From Arthrobacter sp. (GTDB lineage: Bacteria > Actinomycetota > Actinomycetes > Actinomycetales > Micrococcaceae), in NCBI RefSeq assembly GCF_030540645.1, contig NZ_JAUNVV010000004.1, positions 1 to 38,896 on the forward strand: 38,896 nt of DNA, written 5' to 3'. Each line of letters starts with the position of its first letter. Position 1 is the stretch's first letter. Shown here one piece after another: positions 26,221 to 34,678 of this stretch. Both the position numbers and the translations under genes were made by a program. The notes beneath the pieces were generated by a model. The model made no database searches and was not told the DNA's origin. It saw only the letters and a program-made list of their open reading frames with translations.

Positions 26221-27279
26221 TCAGGCAGGGACACTGAGCTTGTCCAGGGCGGCCAGTGCTGCTGCCCGGCCTGCCCTGTTCGCACCCAGAGTGGACGCCG
26301 AGGCGCCGTAACCCACCATGATCAGCCGCGGTTCCCGGGCCACCTTGACCCCGTCCATGACGATTCCACCGCCCGGTTCGCGTATTTTCAGCGGGGCCAG
26401 ATGGTCAAGGGCGGCACGGAATCCGGTGGCCCAGAGGACGGCGTCGGCTATGAAGGTGGTGCCGTCCTTGAACACCGCACCATCAGTGGTGAGTCGTTGC
26501 AGGGGCCCTCGGGAAAGCAATGTTCCGGCGGCAATGCCGTTTTGATACTGGTGTGTCAAAGGAATGCCCGTAACCCCCACCACGCTCAGCGGCGGCAGGC
26601 CCGCAGTGGTGCGTTCGTTGACCCGGCGTTCAATATCGCGCCCCCAGTCCTGGTTGAACTCGCCGGTTTTGAATTCCGGAGGGCGCCGGGTGGACCAGGC
26701 CGTGTCCACACCCGCTTGAGCCAACTGCAGCAGGAATTGCACGGCCGAGGTGCCGCCGCCCACCACCAGGACGCGCAGGCCCGCGAATTCTGCCACGGAG
26801 CGGAAGTCGTGGGTGTGCAACTGCCTGCCGGCAAAGGATCCCACTCCCGGGTAGTGCGGCCAGTACGGCTTGTCCCAGGTGCCGGTGGCGTTGATGACCA
26901 GGCGCGTGGCGAAGGTGCCGGTGTCTGCCTCCACCAGCAGCCCGCCGTCGTGCGTGGGGGCAGGGCGCACAGCCCGGACCTTCACGGGCCTGCGCACCGG
27001 CAGCGAGAATTCCTTTTCGTAGCTGCCGTAGTAGCCGGACACGACGGCGGAAGCCGGCTCGGCGGGGTCGGATGCGGGAAGTTTCATGCCCGGAAGGCCA
27101 TGGACGGCGTGCGCGGTGCCGAGCGTGAGAGAGTCCCAGCGGTGCAGCCACGCGCCTCCCGGTGCCGGATTGGCGTCCAGCACTACGAAATCCGTTTCCG
27201 GCCGCAGCCCCTGCCTGGCCAAGTAGTATGCGGCCGACAATCCGGCCTGTCCTGCCCCAACAACCACCACATCGAGCAT
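26221..27279 (-). CDS. flavin-containing monooxygenase-like NAD(P)/FAD protein
   Basis: 352-residue two-dinucleotide-binding flavoprotein. FAD motif: VVVVGAGQAGLSAAYYLARQ at the start; NAD(P)H motif: LRVLVVGGGTSAVQFLLQLA in the middle; VLWATGFRAAL near the end. FAGRQLHTHDFRS stands where BVMO/FMO proteins have FxGxxxHxxxW, but the terminal Trp is missing, so it is closer to the CzcO/YpdA-like oxidoreductases. The ATG at 27277-27279 has a perfect AGGAGG site, so the much longer upstream frame is rejected. It follows a DUF2809-like gene by 40 bp on the same strand. Confidence 0.88.
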   Translation of the reverse strand: MLDVVVVGAGQAGLSAAYYLARQGLRPETDFVVLDANPAPGGAWLHRWDSLTLGTAHAVHGLPGMKLPASDPAEPASAVVSGYYGSYEKEFSLPVRRPVKVRAVRPAPTHDGGLLVEADTGTFATRLVINATGTWDKPYWPHYPGVGSFAGRQLHTHDFRSVAEFAGLRVLVVGGGTSAVQFLLQLAQAGVDTAWSTRRPPEFKTGEFNQDWGRDIERRVNERTTAGLPPLSVVGVTGIPLTHQYQNGIAAGTLLSRGPLQRLTTDGAVFKDGTTFIADAVLWATGFRAALDHLAPLKIREPGGGIVMDGVKVAREPRLIMVGYGASASTLGANRAGRAAALAALDKLSVPA

Positions 27280-27319
27280 CTTTACCTCCTTGAGTGGTTG
27301 AACCGGCTGGGCCCGGGGG

Positions 27320-27736
27320 CTATTCCGTTTGTGTTGCACGCCACTGGAGCGCGCGCTGCGACAGCGCCGTGTCCGCAGCACACGCCACGGCTGCACCCAC
27401 CGCGTAGGCCACCAGATCAAGTGCCGAAAAAGTGGTTCCAAAGACCAAACGTGCTGCCGGGAAGCTCTCCGCCAGCGCTGCCGGGACGCCTGTTAGCTGG
27501 GCAATTTCGATGAACGCGCTGACACCAAAGGCGGCGAGCGCCACCCAGATCCTACGGGCGGCAGGGAGCACGAGCGCGAACAACAGATAGAGCAGCACCG
27601 TGAACAAGGCGTCGGCGATCAGGCTGGAAACGTCACCCGGGACGAAGAAGTGCAGCGCGAGCCCCAGTACAGCCACATCGGTTGCAGCAAAGAGCAGCGC
27701 AAGGCGCCGGGAATTGGGAGTTCGGGGAAATGCCAT
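27320..27736 (-). CDS. small membrane protein, DUF2809-like
   Basis: 138 residues with four hydrophobic segments, starting MAFPRTPNSRRLALLFAAT. The conserved-looking portion RIWVALAAFGVSAFIEIAQL and FSALDLVAYAVGAAVA match the DUF2809/VanZ-like pattern, in which an Asp-Leu-Val-Ala-Tyr helix ends the protein. Function unknown. The ATG at 27734-27736 is preferred; the open frame further up has a charged, unconserved sequence and would approach umuC. Only a weak ribosome-binding site is present. Confidence 0.75.
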   Translation of the reverse strand: MAFPRTPNSRRLALLFAATDVAVLGLALHFFVPGDVSSLIADALFTVLLYLLFALVLPAARRIWVALAAFGVSAFIEIAQLTGVPAALAESFPAARLVFGTTFSALDLVAYAVGAAVACAADTALSQRALQWRATQTE

Positions 27737-27810
27737 GGGCCCGAGTCTAGCGAGGCGGGCACCGGCGTCGGTACGCCGCTGGACTCGGGTGCGTTTTTCA
27801 AATGCGGGTT

Positions 27811-29100
27811 TCAAGCCCGCACGATCGGCAGTTCGTCCCATTCAGTGGTGTACCGCGGCGAGCTGTGCTCGCGTTTCATGGACCAGGCCGGTGGCACGGC
27901 CAATCCACCCACACCGATGCCGATGGCCTGCGCCCCAAAGCGGCTGCGTACCTCCCCGAGCACGCCACCCACATCGGCTTGGCTGCCTTGCTGGCTGCCG
28001 TCCTGGGCAAACACATCAAACATTTGCGGTCCAGCTGCAGGCTCCAAGCCGTGGAACATGACCCCGGCCCGGAGATAGGCTGCCCCCTCGACAGCGCCTT
28101 GTGCCATGGCGGCAACAGCCGCGCGCATCATCACGATCGGGTCGCGCGTGGGTGTGGTGAAGCGGATCGTGGCGGCCGGAAAACTGCCCTCCCCGGCTGC
28201 GAAGCGGCTGGTCCCAGCCGTCACCGTCATGGACGACGCACACAGCCCGGAGTCTTGGAGCCGGGCGGCACCGCGCTGGGCATACACGGCCATGACCTCC
28301 TCCATTCCGGCCACTGTGGTGACGGGTTCGGAAAAGCTGCGTGAGAACATGATCTGCTGCTTGTCCGCGCGTTCCTCACTGTGTGAAATGCACTCGGTTC
28401 CGTTGAGTTCAAGAACGGTGCGCTGGAGCACCACTGAGAATTTCTTCCTAATGAGGGCCGGGTCTGCCGCCTTCAGGTCCGCGATGCTCTCGATGCCCAT
28501 GAGTTTCAGCCGCGCGGCCGTTTTGCCTCCCACACCCCACAGCCCCGAGGCAGGCACCCGCGCCTGGATGTAGTCGACCTGCCCGCCCGGCATGGCGTCA
28601 AGGGCACATACCCCGCCCAGCGCCGGGTTTTGCTTGGCAATCCGGTTGGCGAACTTCGCCAACGTCTTGGTCCCGGCCACACCCACGCACACCGGCACGC
28701 CCACGTGCCGCATCACAGCCGCCCGGATGCTGCGCCCCACGACCTGCACCTGTTCCTCATCTCCCAGCAGCCCCACGAATGACTCGTCAATGGAGTACAC
28801 CTCCTGCCACGTGCCAAAGCGGCCCACAACTTCCATGACCCGAGCACTCAAGTCGCCATACAATTCGTAGTTGCTCGAACGCGCCACCAAACCCCATGCC
28901 TTGGCTTGTGCTTGGAGCTGGAACCACGGCGCCCCTGTGGCAATGCCCAAGTCCTTTGCCTCCTGCGAGCGCGCCACCACGCAACCGTCGTTGTTGGAAA
29001 GCACGACGACGGGACGTCCTTCAAGCGCCGGGTTGAACACCCGCTCGCAGGAGACATAAAAATTGTTCACATCCACCAGCGCAATATGGGTGATGCTCAT
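27811..29100 (-). CDS. umuC: Y-family DNA polymerase UmuC (Pol V catalytic subunit)
   Basis: Error-prone translesion polymerase, 429 residues from ATG 29098-29100. Catalytic Asp10 in [16 protein letters not shown] and the Asp105-Glu106 pair in [11 protein letters not shown] are intact. Steric-gate region NNFY (12-15), helix-hairpin-helix [17 protein letters not shown] and the little-finger domain from about 235 ([13 protein letters not shown]) follow in the UmuC order. A TTG at 29113-29115 would add five residues. It lies 54 bp after umuD and is presumably under the same LexA box. Confidence 0.95.
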   Translation of the reverse strand: MSITHIALVDVNNFYVSCERVFNPALEGRPVVVLSNNDGCVVARSQEAKDLGIATGAPWFQLQAQAKAWGLVARSSNYELYGDLSARVMEVVGRFGTWQEVYSIDESFVGLLGDEEQVQVVGRSIRAAVMRHVGVPVCVGVAGTKTLAKFANRIAKQNPALGGVCALDAMPGGQVDYIQARVPASGLWGVGGKTAARLKLMGIESIADLKAADPALIRKKFSVVLQRTVLELNGTECISHSEERADKQQIMFSRSFSEPVTTVAGMEEVMAVYAQRGAARLQDSGLCASSMTVTAGTSRFAAGEGSFPAATIRFTTPTRDPIVMMRAAVAAMAQGAVEGAAYLRAGVMFHGLEPAAGPQMFDVFAQDGSQQGSQADVGGVLGEVRSRFGAQAIGIGVGGLAVPPAWSMKREHSSPRYTTEWDELPIVRA

Positions 29101-29154
29101 GGATTTCTCACGCAAGGCCCAGGTCCAGTTTGAAGCCGAAGCTGACGATGTCCA

Positions 29155-29562
29155 TCAGACATGATGCAGGCACCGGGTGACTACGCCCCACACCGCAAGC
29201 TCCCCAACAAGCGGGTCCGCAGCGTCTGCCGGGGACGGTGCATCGGCGGGTTCCGTCACCAAGGAGGGTGCGCCGTCGTGCATCACGAGGCGGCGGATGA
29301 GGAGCTCACCCTCCACCACGGCCACGACGACCGAACCGTCGCGCGGAGTGAGGGAGCGGTCCACAATGATTTCATCGCCATCAGCTATGCCCGCGCCGGA
29401 CATGGAGCTTCCGGAGACGCGCATGACGAAGGTGCAGGTACGGTCCCTGATCAGGTGCTTGTTGAGGTCGATCCCGCCGTGGAAATAGTCCTGGGCCGGG
29501 GAAGGGAAGCCGCTGGGAGCAGTATTGGGCGGCGTCGGTGCCACGAGGTCCATACCAAACAC
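29155..29562 (-). CDS. umuD: UmuD-like S24 protein with Arg in place of the catalytic Lys
   Basis: Partner of UmuC, 135 residues. The S24 fold is clear: GFPSPAQDYF after the usual processing region, Ser53 in VSGSSMSGAG, then IADGDEIIVDRSLTPRDG. At the position of the general-base lysine, 37 residues after the serine as in E. coli UmuD (Ser60/Lys97), this protein has Arg90 (GELLIRRL). Self-cleavage may therefore be lost or altered; I see no other lysine nearby. The GTG at 29562 has AGGAGG 7 nt upstream. Longer starts lie in or before the LexA box and are rejected. The usual cleavage Cys/Ala-Gly is Ser17-Gly18 here. Confidence 0.88.
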   Translation of the reverse strand: MFGMDLVAPTPPNTAPSGFPSPAQDYFHGGIDLNKHLIRDRTCTFVMRVSGSSMSGAGIADGDEIIVDRSLTPRDGSVVVAVVEGELLIRRLVMHDGAPSLVTEPADAPSPADAADPLVGELAVWGVVTRCLHHV

Positions 29563-29575
29563 CGCACCGCCTCCT

Positions 29576-29589
29576 AGAACAAACATTCG
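29576..29589 (-). promoter_or_regulatory. LexA (SOS) box of umuDC
   Basis: Read on the minus strand, CGAATGTTTGTTCT closely matches the actinobacterial SOS consensus CGAAC-N4-GTTCG (first arm CGAA, second TGTTC). It directly abuts the AGGAGG site of umuD, so bound LexA would cover the transcription start and block the operon. Confidence 0.75.
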
Positions 29590-29678
29590 ATATTCAAGCG
29601 TACCACCGCAGCCGCAGCACCGGAGTTCCGCCTGCGTCAATCAGTGGTTAAGCCGAGGGCGGGACATCCTCGCATGGA

Positions 29679-29709
29679 CTAGGCAAGCGGTTGGGCACTC
29701 GCCTAGGGT
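29679..29709 (+). promoter_or_regulatory. possible promoter with inverted repeat for the DJ-1/PfpI gene
   Basis: An inverted repeat CTAGGC-N16-GCCTAG (29679-29684 and 29701-29706) overlaps a TAGGGT -10-like hexamer at 29704-29709, 25 bp before the ATG. The layout suggests regulated transcription, perhaps in stress, but the factor is unknown. Confidence 0.3.
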
Positions 29710-29734
29710 GGGAAACGGACGAAAGGAGCATTTC

Positions 29735-30514
29735 ATGAAGAAAATCCTCATGGTACTGACCAGCGTTTCTGAGATTGCTGACACCGGCGAGAAGACCGGC
29801 TACAACGTGGCCGAGGCCGCACATCCCTGGAAGGTTTTCAAGGATTCCGGGCATTTCGTCGACTTCGCCTCCATCAAGGGCGGCCAGCCTCCACGCGACA
29901 CGGTGGACTCCGAGGATCCCATTCAGGTTGCGTTCACGGAGGACGAGACCACGCGCGCAGGCCTTTACAACACGGCCCGCATCGACGTCATTGACCCCGA
30001 ACAGTACGACGCCCTCTACCTCGTGGGGGGCCATGGCACCATGTGGGACTTCCCGGACAGCGAGGGCCTGCAGAACCTCGTGGCCAGCGTCTACAACGCC
30101 GGCGGAGTGGTGGGCGCCGTCTGCCACGGACCGGCCGGCTTGGTAAACGTGAAATTGGAGAACGGGATCCACCTCGTCAATGGCCGGAAGGTAGCGGCCT
30201 TCACCAACGACGAGGAGGTAGCCGCAGGCAAGGACAAGGTTATCCCCTTCTTCTTGGCAGACCGGCTCGAGGAACAGGGCGCCACCCACGTCGCCGCCGA
30301 CGCCTTCGAGGAGAAGGTGGTGGTCGACGAGCGGCTGGTGACCGGCCAGAACCCGGCGTCCGCGGCCGGTGTGGCCAAGGAGATGGAGAAGCTTTTGGCT
30401 GAGGTCATCCACCAGGAAAAGGCCGAGGAACAGCACGAGGCGGAAGCCCTGCGTGCAGAGAAGGACGCCGAGAAGGAAGCCAAGAAGGCGGCCGCGGAAG
30501 CCGCGGAGCACTGA
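29735..30514 (+). CDS. DJ-1/PfpI-family protein (Hsp31-like)
   Basis: 259 residues, class I glutamine-amidotransferase fold. Nucleophile Cys130 with His131 lies in VVGAVCHGPAGL, and the conserved acidic residue Glu27 in GYNVAEAAHPW. YLVGGHGTMWDFP precedes the nucleophile elbow. This pattern marks the HchA/Hsp31-like branch, whose members act as glyoxalase III, deglycase or chaperone. The last 35 residues are a Lys/Glu/Ala-rich helix absent from standard family members, likely a coiled coil. The ATG at 29735 has AAAGGAG; longer upstream frames are ignored. A terminator hairpin follows. Confidence 0.92.
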   Translation: MKKILMVLTSVSEIADTGEKTGYNVAEAAHPWKVFKDSGHFVDFASIKGGQPPRDTVDSEDPIQVAFTEDETTRAGLYNTARIDVIDPEQYDALYLVGGHGTMWDFPDSEGLQNLVASVYNAGGVVGAVCHGPAGLVNVKLENGIHLVNGRKVAAFTNDEEVAAGKDKVIPFFLADRLEEQGATHVAADAFEEKVVVDERLVTGQNPASAAGVAKEMEKLLAEVIHQEKAEEQHEAEALRAEKDAEKEAKKAAAEAAEH

Positions 30515-30549
30515 CGCTGACGTAGCACTGATCCCAACATTGCACTGAA

Positions 30550-30588
30550 ACTGACGGCCACCCCGACCCCGGGGGCCGTCAGTCTTTG
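30550..30588 (+). terminator. intrinsic terminator after the DJ-1/PfpI gene
   Basis: Perfect 10-bp stem ACTGACGGCC / GGCCGTCAGT (30550-30559 and 30574-30583) with a GC-rich 14-nt loop and a short CTTTG tail, 36 bp after the stop. Confidence 0.8.
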
Positions 30589-30679
30589 CTCCCGCCACAA
30601 CTGGCCGCAAACCTACTCGGGACGACCCGGCGCTGGCCCGCCGTTAGGTGCTGGTGCCCGGTAGTTCTACGGTTGTGGT

Positions 30680-31939
30680 GTGGCAAGAAGAAAGAAAGCG
30701 GACAAGGTTCCAGCAGCAGTAGGTGGCTTGTGGGAAGGCCACCTGCAGGGCAGCACCGGATACCGCAGGGTGCTGGCAGCACTGGCTTGTTCCGGCGTGG
30801 CAACGTTTGCGCAACTCTATTCCGTGCAGGGTCTGCTGCCGCTGATGTCACGCGATCTGGGCATCACCGCCGCCCAGGCAGCCCTGTCCGTTTCAGCAGC
30901 GACTGTGGGTCTGGCCATCGCCGTGCTGCCGTGGTCCTTTGTTGCCGACCGGCTTGGCAGGGTCCGCACCATGGGCTTGGCCGTGGTCATGGCAACAATT
31001 CTGGGCCTGCTGGTCCCAGCCGCCCCGACTTTCGAAATCCTCCTGCTGCTACGTGTTCTCGAAGGTGCGGCCCTGGGAGGGGTGCCCGCACTCGCGATCG
31101 CCTATCTGACCGAAGAGATCAGCCCTCGCCATGCAGGTGCAGCTGCCGGTGTCTACGTGGCCGGCACCACCATCGGTGGGCTTTCCGGCCGGTTGATTGC
31201 CGGACCCGTGGCGGAGATTGCAGGGTGGCGGGTGGGAACCCTGGTTGTTTCCCTGTGCGCTGCCGCTGCCGCTGTCGGTTTTCTCCTGCTGGCCCCCAAA
31301 CCCCGCGGATTTGTGCCCGTGTCAGCCCCCGGTGGCTTTGGCGGGGCCCTGCGCAAGTTGGCCCCACAGCTGCGCAGCAAGTCCCTGCTGGCGCTCTACG
31401 CCCAGGCATTCCTGCTGATGGGCTCATTTGTCAGCGTTTACAACTACCTCGGTTTCCGGTTGGAGGCGCCACCCTACCTTTTGCCTGCCTCCGCCATAGC
31501 GCTGCTGTTCCTGGCATACCTGTCTGGAACCGTGTCCTCACGTGCGGTGGCCGGACTGGCCACCCGGTTTGGCAGGCGCGCCATTCTCCTTGCCTCCACC
31601 GGCGTGATGGTGGCCGGCTTGGCCATGACCCTGGCCCATCCGCTGACAGTAATTCTGGTGGGTTTGGTGCTGTTCACGGCCGGCTTTTTTGGCGCCCACA
31701 GCATCGCTTCAGGCTGGACAGGAGCGCTGGCCGTCACGGGCCGAGCCCAGGCATCTTCGTTGTACAACCTCAGCTACTACGCCGGTTCGAGCCTGGTGGG
31801 CTGGAGTGCCGGTTTCGTCTTTCAACAGTTTGGCTGGACGGCCATGGCTGGTGCCCTGGCGGTGCTGGCGGCCCTGGCCGCTGCGGCTGCCTTAGCGCTG
31901 CTTCCCGGCCGGCAGCCCGGTAGCCGGGCTGCCCTATGA
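30680..31939 (+). CDS. MFS transporter (YnfM/arabinose-efflux-like)
   Basis: 419-residue major-facilitator protein with 12 predicted membrane helices from about residue 30. The motif-A loop after helix 2 is ADRLGRVRTMGLA, and its counterpart in the second half is ATRFGRRAILLAS. The motif order FAQLYSVQGLLPLMSRDLG and EEISPRHAGAAAGVYVAGT resembles the YnfM-type exporters, suggesting drug or metabolite efflux. The GTG at 30680 has no ribosome-binding site, but TACGGT at 30668-30673 ends 6 nt before it, so the message is probably leaderless. Confidence 0.92.
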   Translation: MARRKKADKVPAAVGGLWEGHLQGSTGYRRVLAALACSGVATFAQLYSVQGLLPLMSRDLGITAAQAALSVSAATVGLAIAVLPWSFVADRLGRVRTMGLAVVMATILGLLVPAAPTFEILLLLRVLEGAALGGVPALAIAYLTEEISPRHAGAAAGVYVAGTTIGGLSGRLIAGPVAEIAGWRVGTLVVSLCAAAAAVGFLLLAPKPRGFVPVSAPGGFGGALRKLAPQLRSKSLLALYAQAFLLMGSFVSVYNYLGFRLEAPPYLLPASAIALLFLAYLSGTVSSRAVAGLATRFGRRAILLASTGVMVAGLAMTLAHPLTVILVGLVLFTAGFFGAHSIASGWTGALAVTGRAQASSLYNLSYYAGSSLVGWSAGFVFQQFGWTAMAGALAVLAALAAAAALALLPGRQPGSRAAL

Positions 31940-32045
31940 CCGCTTTTTAGTACGGCAACCCCCGCCTCTCTTGAGGACTACCGCGCGAAAATCCTGACGC
32001 CACGGTTACAGTGAAGTCAGAAACCAGAACCCCCAGGGAGCCAAA

Positions 32046-32087
32046 GTGAACGTTGCCCGAACCAGTGTCGGCAGGTGCAGGTTCTGA
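32046..32087 (+). CDS. possible 13-codon leader frame coupled to the UbiB-like gene
   Basis: GTG at 32046 follows a strong AGGGAG site by 5 nt and opens a 13-residue frame (MNVARTSVGRCRF). Its TGA at 32085-32087 overlaps the ATG of the kinase-like gene (TGATG), which has only a weak site of its own. Translational coupling is the simplest reading. The peptide itself probably has no function. Confidence 0.4.
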   Translation: MNVARTSVGRCRF

Positions 32088-34102
32088 TGGCCGCCCTGGA
32101 TGTTGTTGTCATAGTGCTGCTGAGCATCGCCGGCGTGCTGTTTCTGACCCTTCAGTCATGGCTTGCAGCAACAGTGGTGCGGCGCGTGGTTGGTGTACCG
32201 ATCGGCTGGCCGCGCTCCATCGCCGTCGGCTTCGTCATGAGCGCCGCCATGGGGTTGAGCGTCCAGTACTTGTTTCGTGCGGGAACGGACCAAAATCCCA
32301 ACGGCCTGAACGTGGCCCCCACCGTGGCCATGCTGTTCTTGATATTGGCCGTCGGCTGGATTTTTGCCCTCGGCGTCGCAGCACTGGTGTTCTTCGAGGC
32401 AGCTTTCCCCACAGGCACCCTGCCAAGTTTCAGCCAGATTTTTACCGGCTGGAAGGCTCGACGGCGGCGCACCCGACGCTATGCGTTCGTCATCTCCATC
32501 GCGGTGCGCCACGGATTGGGCTCCCGGCTTCGCGGGTTTGGCCACGATGACGGGTTCGCCCAAGATACGAAAACCGCCCGGGCTTTACGCAACGCACTCA
32601 ATGAAGCCGGCGTCGCCTTTATCAAAATGGGCCAGATGCTCTCCACCCGGGCGGATCTGCTCCCCGAGGTTTACATCCGCGAGCTGGAGTCACTGCAAAC
32701 CAAAGCTTCCCCAGAACCGTGGGAGGCCATCCAACAAGCCCTGCGGGAACGGCTGGACCAGCCGTTGCATGAGATCTTCAGCCACGTCAACCCTGTCCCG
32801 CTGGCTTCCGCGTCCGTGGCACAGGTCCATCAGGCCACTTTGCTGGATGGAACCGAGGTGGTGCTCAAGGTCCAGCGCCCCGGCGCCCTGGATCAGGTGG
32901 CCCTGGACACCGACATCATTCTTCGCCTGTCCCGCTGGCTCAACAAGACAACGCCATGGGGCAAGTCCCTGGGGGTGCATGCCTTGGCCCGAGGCTTCGC
33001 CGATTCACTGGCGGAAGAGTTGGACTACAGGATTGAGCTGGATAACATGCGCAGCATTGAGCATTCACTGGCGCAATCGGGTAAGTTCGCCGTCACCGTC
33101 CCGCACGCCTACCCGGATCTTTCCGGCGAGCGCCTCCTTGTCATGGACAGGCTCCCCGGCCAGCCCGTTAGTTCAGCCGGTTCCTTGTTGACCGGCCTCA
33201 GTGCCAGCGAGCGCAGCACCCTGGCCGCCACCTTGCTGGGTGCAACACTGCAGCAGATCATCACCGACGGCGTTTTCCATGCAGACCTGCACCCCGGCAA
33301 CATCTTCATCACCCCCACGGGGACGTTGGGACTGCTCGACTTCGGTGCCGTGGGCAGGCTGGATCCGGCCACTCAAACAGCCTTGGGCATGATGCTCTAC
33401 GCCATCGACAAAAATGACAGTGCCGGAGCCACCGATGCACTGATCGAGCTGCTTGACCGCCCTGACGACCTCAATGAAAGGGCCCTGGAACGCTCACTTG
33501 GGCAGCTTCTCACCCGGCTTCGCACAGGTTTCGGACCCGGCGGCAGCCAGAAGATGTTCGGTGAACTGTTTGCGCTGGTGATCGCCCACAAGTTCGCCGT
33601 GCCGCCCCAGATAGGTGCAGCTTTCCGGGCCCTGGCCGCCGTCGAAGGCACCTTGCTGGTGATCGACCCGGGTCTGGACTTGGTGGCAGCCGCGCGCACC
33701 GAGGGTGCCCGGATCATGAATGAGAAGGTGAAGATTGGCAGTGTCAAGGATGAGTTTGAACTACGCGTCATGCAGTTACTTCCCCTGCTCAACCGTCTTC
33801 CGCGCCGCATCAACAAAATCAGCGAAGACTTGGAACAAGGCCGTTTCTCCATGAACGTGCGTGTTTTGGGTCATGCCTCGGATCGCCGCTTCCTGACCGG
33901 ATTGTTCCAGCAGCTCATTGTGGCGATCTTGGCCGGCTCCGCCGTCATTGGCGCCATCATGCTGATCACCGGCAATGAAGGTCCGCTGCTGACCGGTGAC
34001 ATCCACCTCTATGGATTCATTGGCTTCGCACTCCTCTTTGGCGGCTTCGTGCTGGGTATGCGGGCCTTGATGCTGGTCTTCAGAAACGGTGCCGACGACT
34101 AA
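32087..34102 (+). CDS. UbiB/ABC1-family atypical kinase, membrane protein
   Basis: 671 residues. The N-terminus has about three hydrophobic spans (5-30, 45-63, 78-105), and two more close the C-terminus. The kinase-like core has the family KxGQ motif (Lys180-Gln183, FIKMGQMLSTRADLLP), the Ala-rich loop PLASASVAQVHQA (238-250), Lys261 in VVLKVQRPG, HADLHPGN (398-405) and DFG (418-420). These are all ABC1/AarF signatures. In Actinobacteria such proteins support quinone or lipid metabolism, probably by ATPase activity; the exact partner here is unknown. I chose ATG 32087, which overlaps a small upstream frame; a GTG at 32075 would add four residues. Confidence 0.92.
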   Translation: MAALDVVVIVLLSIAGVLFLTLQSWLAATVVRRVVGVPIGWPRSIAVGFVMSAAMGLSVQYLFRAGTDQNPNGLNVAPTVAMLFLILAVGWIFALGVAALVFFEAAFPTGTLPSFSQIFTGWKARRRRTRRYAFVISIAVRHGLGSRLRGFGHDDGFAQDTKTARALRNALNEAGVAFIKMGQMLSTRADLLPEVYIRELESLQTKASPEPWEAIQQALRERLDQPLHEIFSHVNPVPLASASVAQVHQATLLDGTEVVLKVQRPGALDQVALDTDIILRLSRWLNKTTPWGKSLGVHALARGFADSLAEELDYRIELDNMRSIEHSLAQSGKFAVTVPHAYPDLSGERLLVMDRLPGQPVSSAGSLLTGLSASERSTLAATLLGATLQQIITDGVFHADLHPGNIFITPTGTLGLLDFGAVGRLDPATQTALGMMLYAIDKNDSAGATDALIELLDRPDDLNERALERSLGQLLTRLRTGFGPGGSQKMFGELFALVIAHKFAVPPQIGAAFRALAAVEGTLLVIDPGLDLVAAARTEGARIMNEKVKIGSVKDEFELRVMQLLPLLNRLPRRINKISEDLEQGRFSMNVRVLGHASDRRFLTGLFQQLIVAILAGSAVIGAIMLITGNEGPLLTGDIHLYGFIGFALLFGGFVLGMRALMLVFRNGADD

Positions 34103-34156
34103 CTCCGACTCGCAGAAATTTCGCCCGCCATCGACGTAACGTGCTTGGATGGAAGC

Positions 34157-34651
34157 ATGTCACTGCTCATTGTGCTGCGCGGCAATTCCGGCTCCGGCAA
34201 GAGCACATTGGCCCAAGCGTTGCAACGCGAACTCGGTGCCGTTTGGATTGAGCAGGACTACTTTCGCCGTACTGTCCTGGGCGAGGTAGGCAATTACTCC
34301 CCGCTCACGGTTGAGCTCATTGAACACACGGTTGCACTGGCGCTGAGCCACGACCGGACGGTTATTGCCGATGGCATGTTCAATGCCCGTAAATATAGTG
34401 CAAGCTTCAATACGTTGCGCCGGGCACATGCAGGGCACAGCTTGTTCTACGCTTACGACCTCACTTTGGAGGAGACCCTGCACCGCCACGCCACGCGACC
34501 GCGCAAACAGGCGATTTTTGGCGAGAAGGACATGCGCGGCTGGTACCACGGGTGGGACCCGTTGGACGGCATCGAAGAACAGCGGATTTCAGCACACGAA
34601 TCGCTTGGTGAAGCAATGGCCCGCATACTGGGCGATGTCCAGAACCTCTGA
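34157..34651 (+). CDS. P-loop kinase (zeta-toxin/AAA_33-like)
   Basis: 164-residue nucleotide-binding protein. Walker A is RGNSGSGKST (residues 8-17), followed by WIEQDYFRRTVLGE, a switch-like acidic pair in VIADGMFNARKY, and a lid-like RPRKQAIFGEKDMRGWYHG. The fold is that of small P-loop kinases, such as those acting on nucleosides, gluconate or antibiotics; the substrate is not clear. The ATG at 34157 gives a natural N-terminus MSLLIVLRG; a TTG at 34145 is possible. It lies 54 bp after the UbiB-like gene on the same strand. Confidence 0.85.
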   Translation: MSLLIVLRGNSGSGKSTLAQALQRELGAVWIEQDYFRRTVLGEVGNYSPLTVELIEHTVALALSHDRTVIADGMFNARKYSASFNTLRRAHAGHSLFYAYDLTLEETLHRHATRPRKQAIFGEKDMRGWYHGWDPLDGIEEQRISAHESLGEAMARILGDVQNL

Positions 34652-34678
34652 GCCGCCCCTGACGCGGGCCAATCCGAG

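Noticed and set aside
29562-29640. Longer umuD starting at 29640 or 29586
   Set aside because: These starts lie before or inside the LexA box and add a cysteine-rich segment with no counterpart in UmuD; the GTG at 29562 has a perfect ribosome-binding site.
30586-31923. 445-codon frame overlapping the MFS gene in another frame
   Set aside because: The translation is Arg/Gly/Cys-rich with no family pattern, whereas the other frame gives a clear 12-helix transporter.
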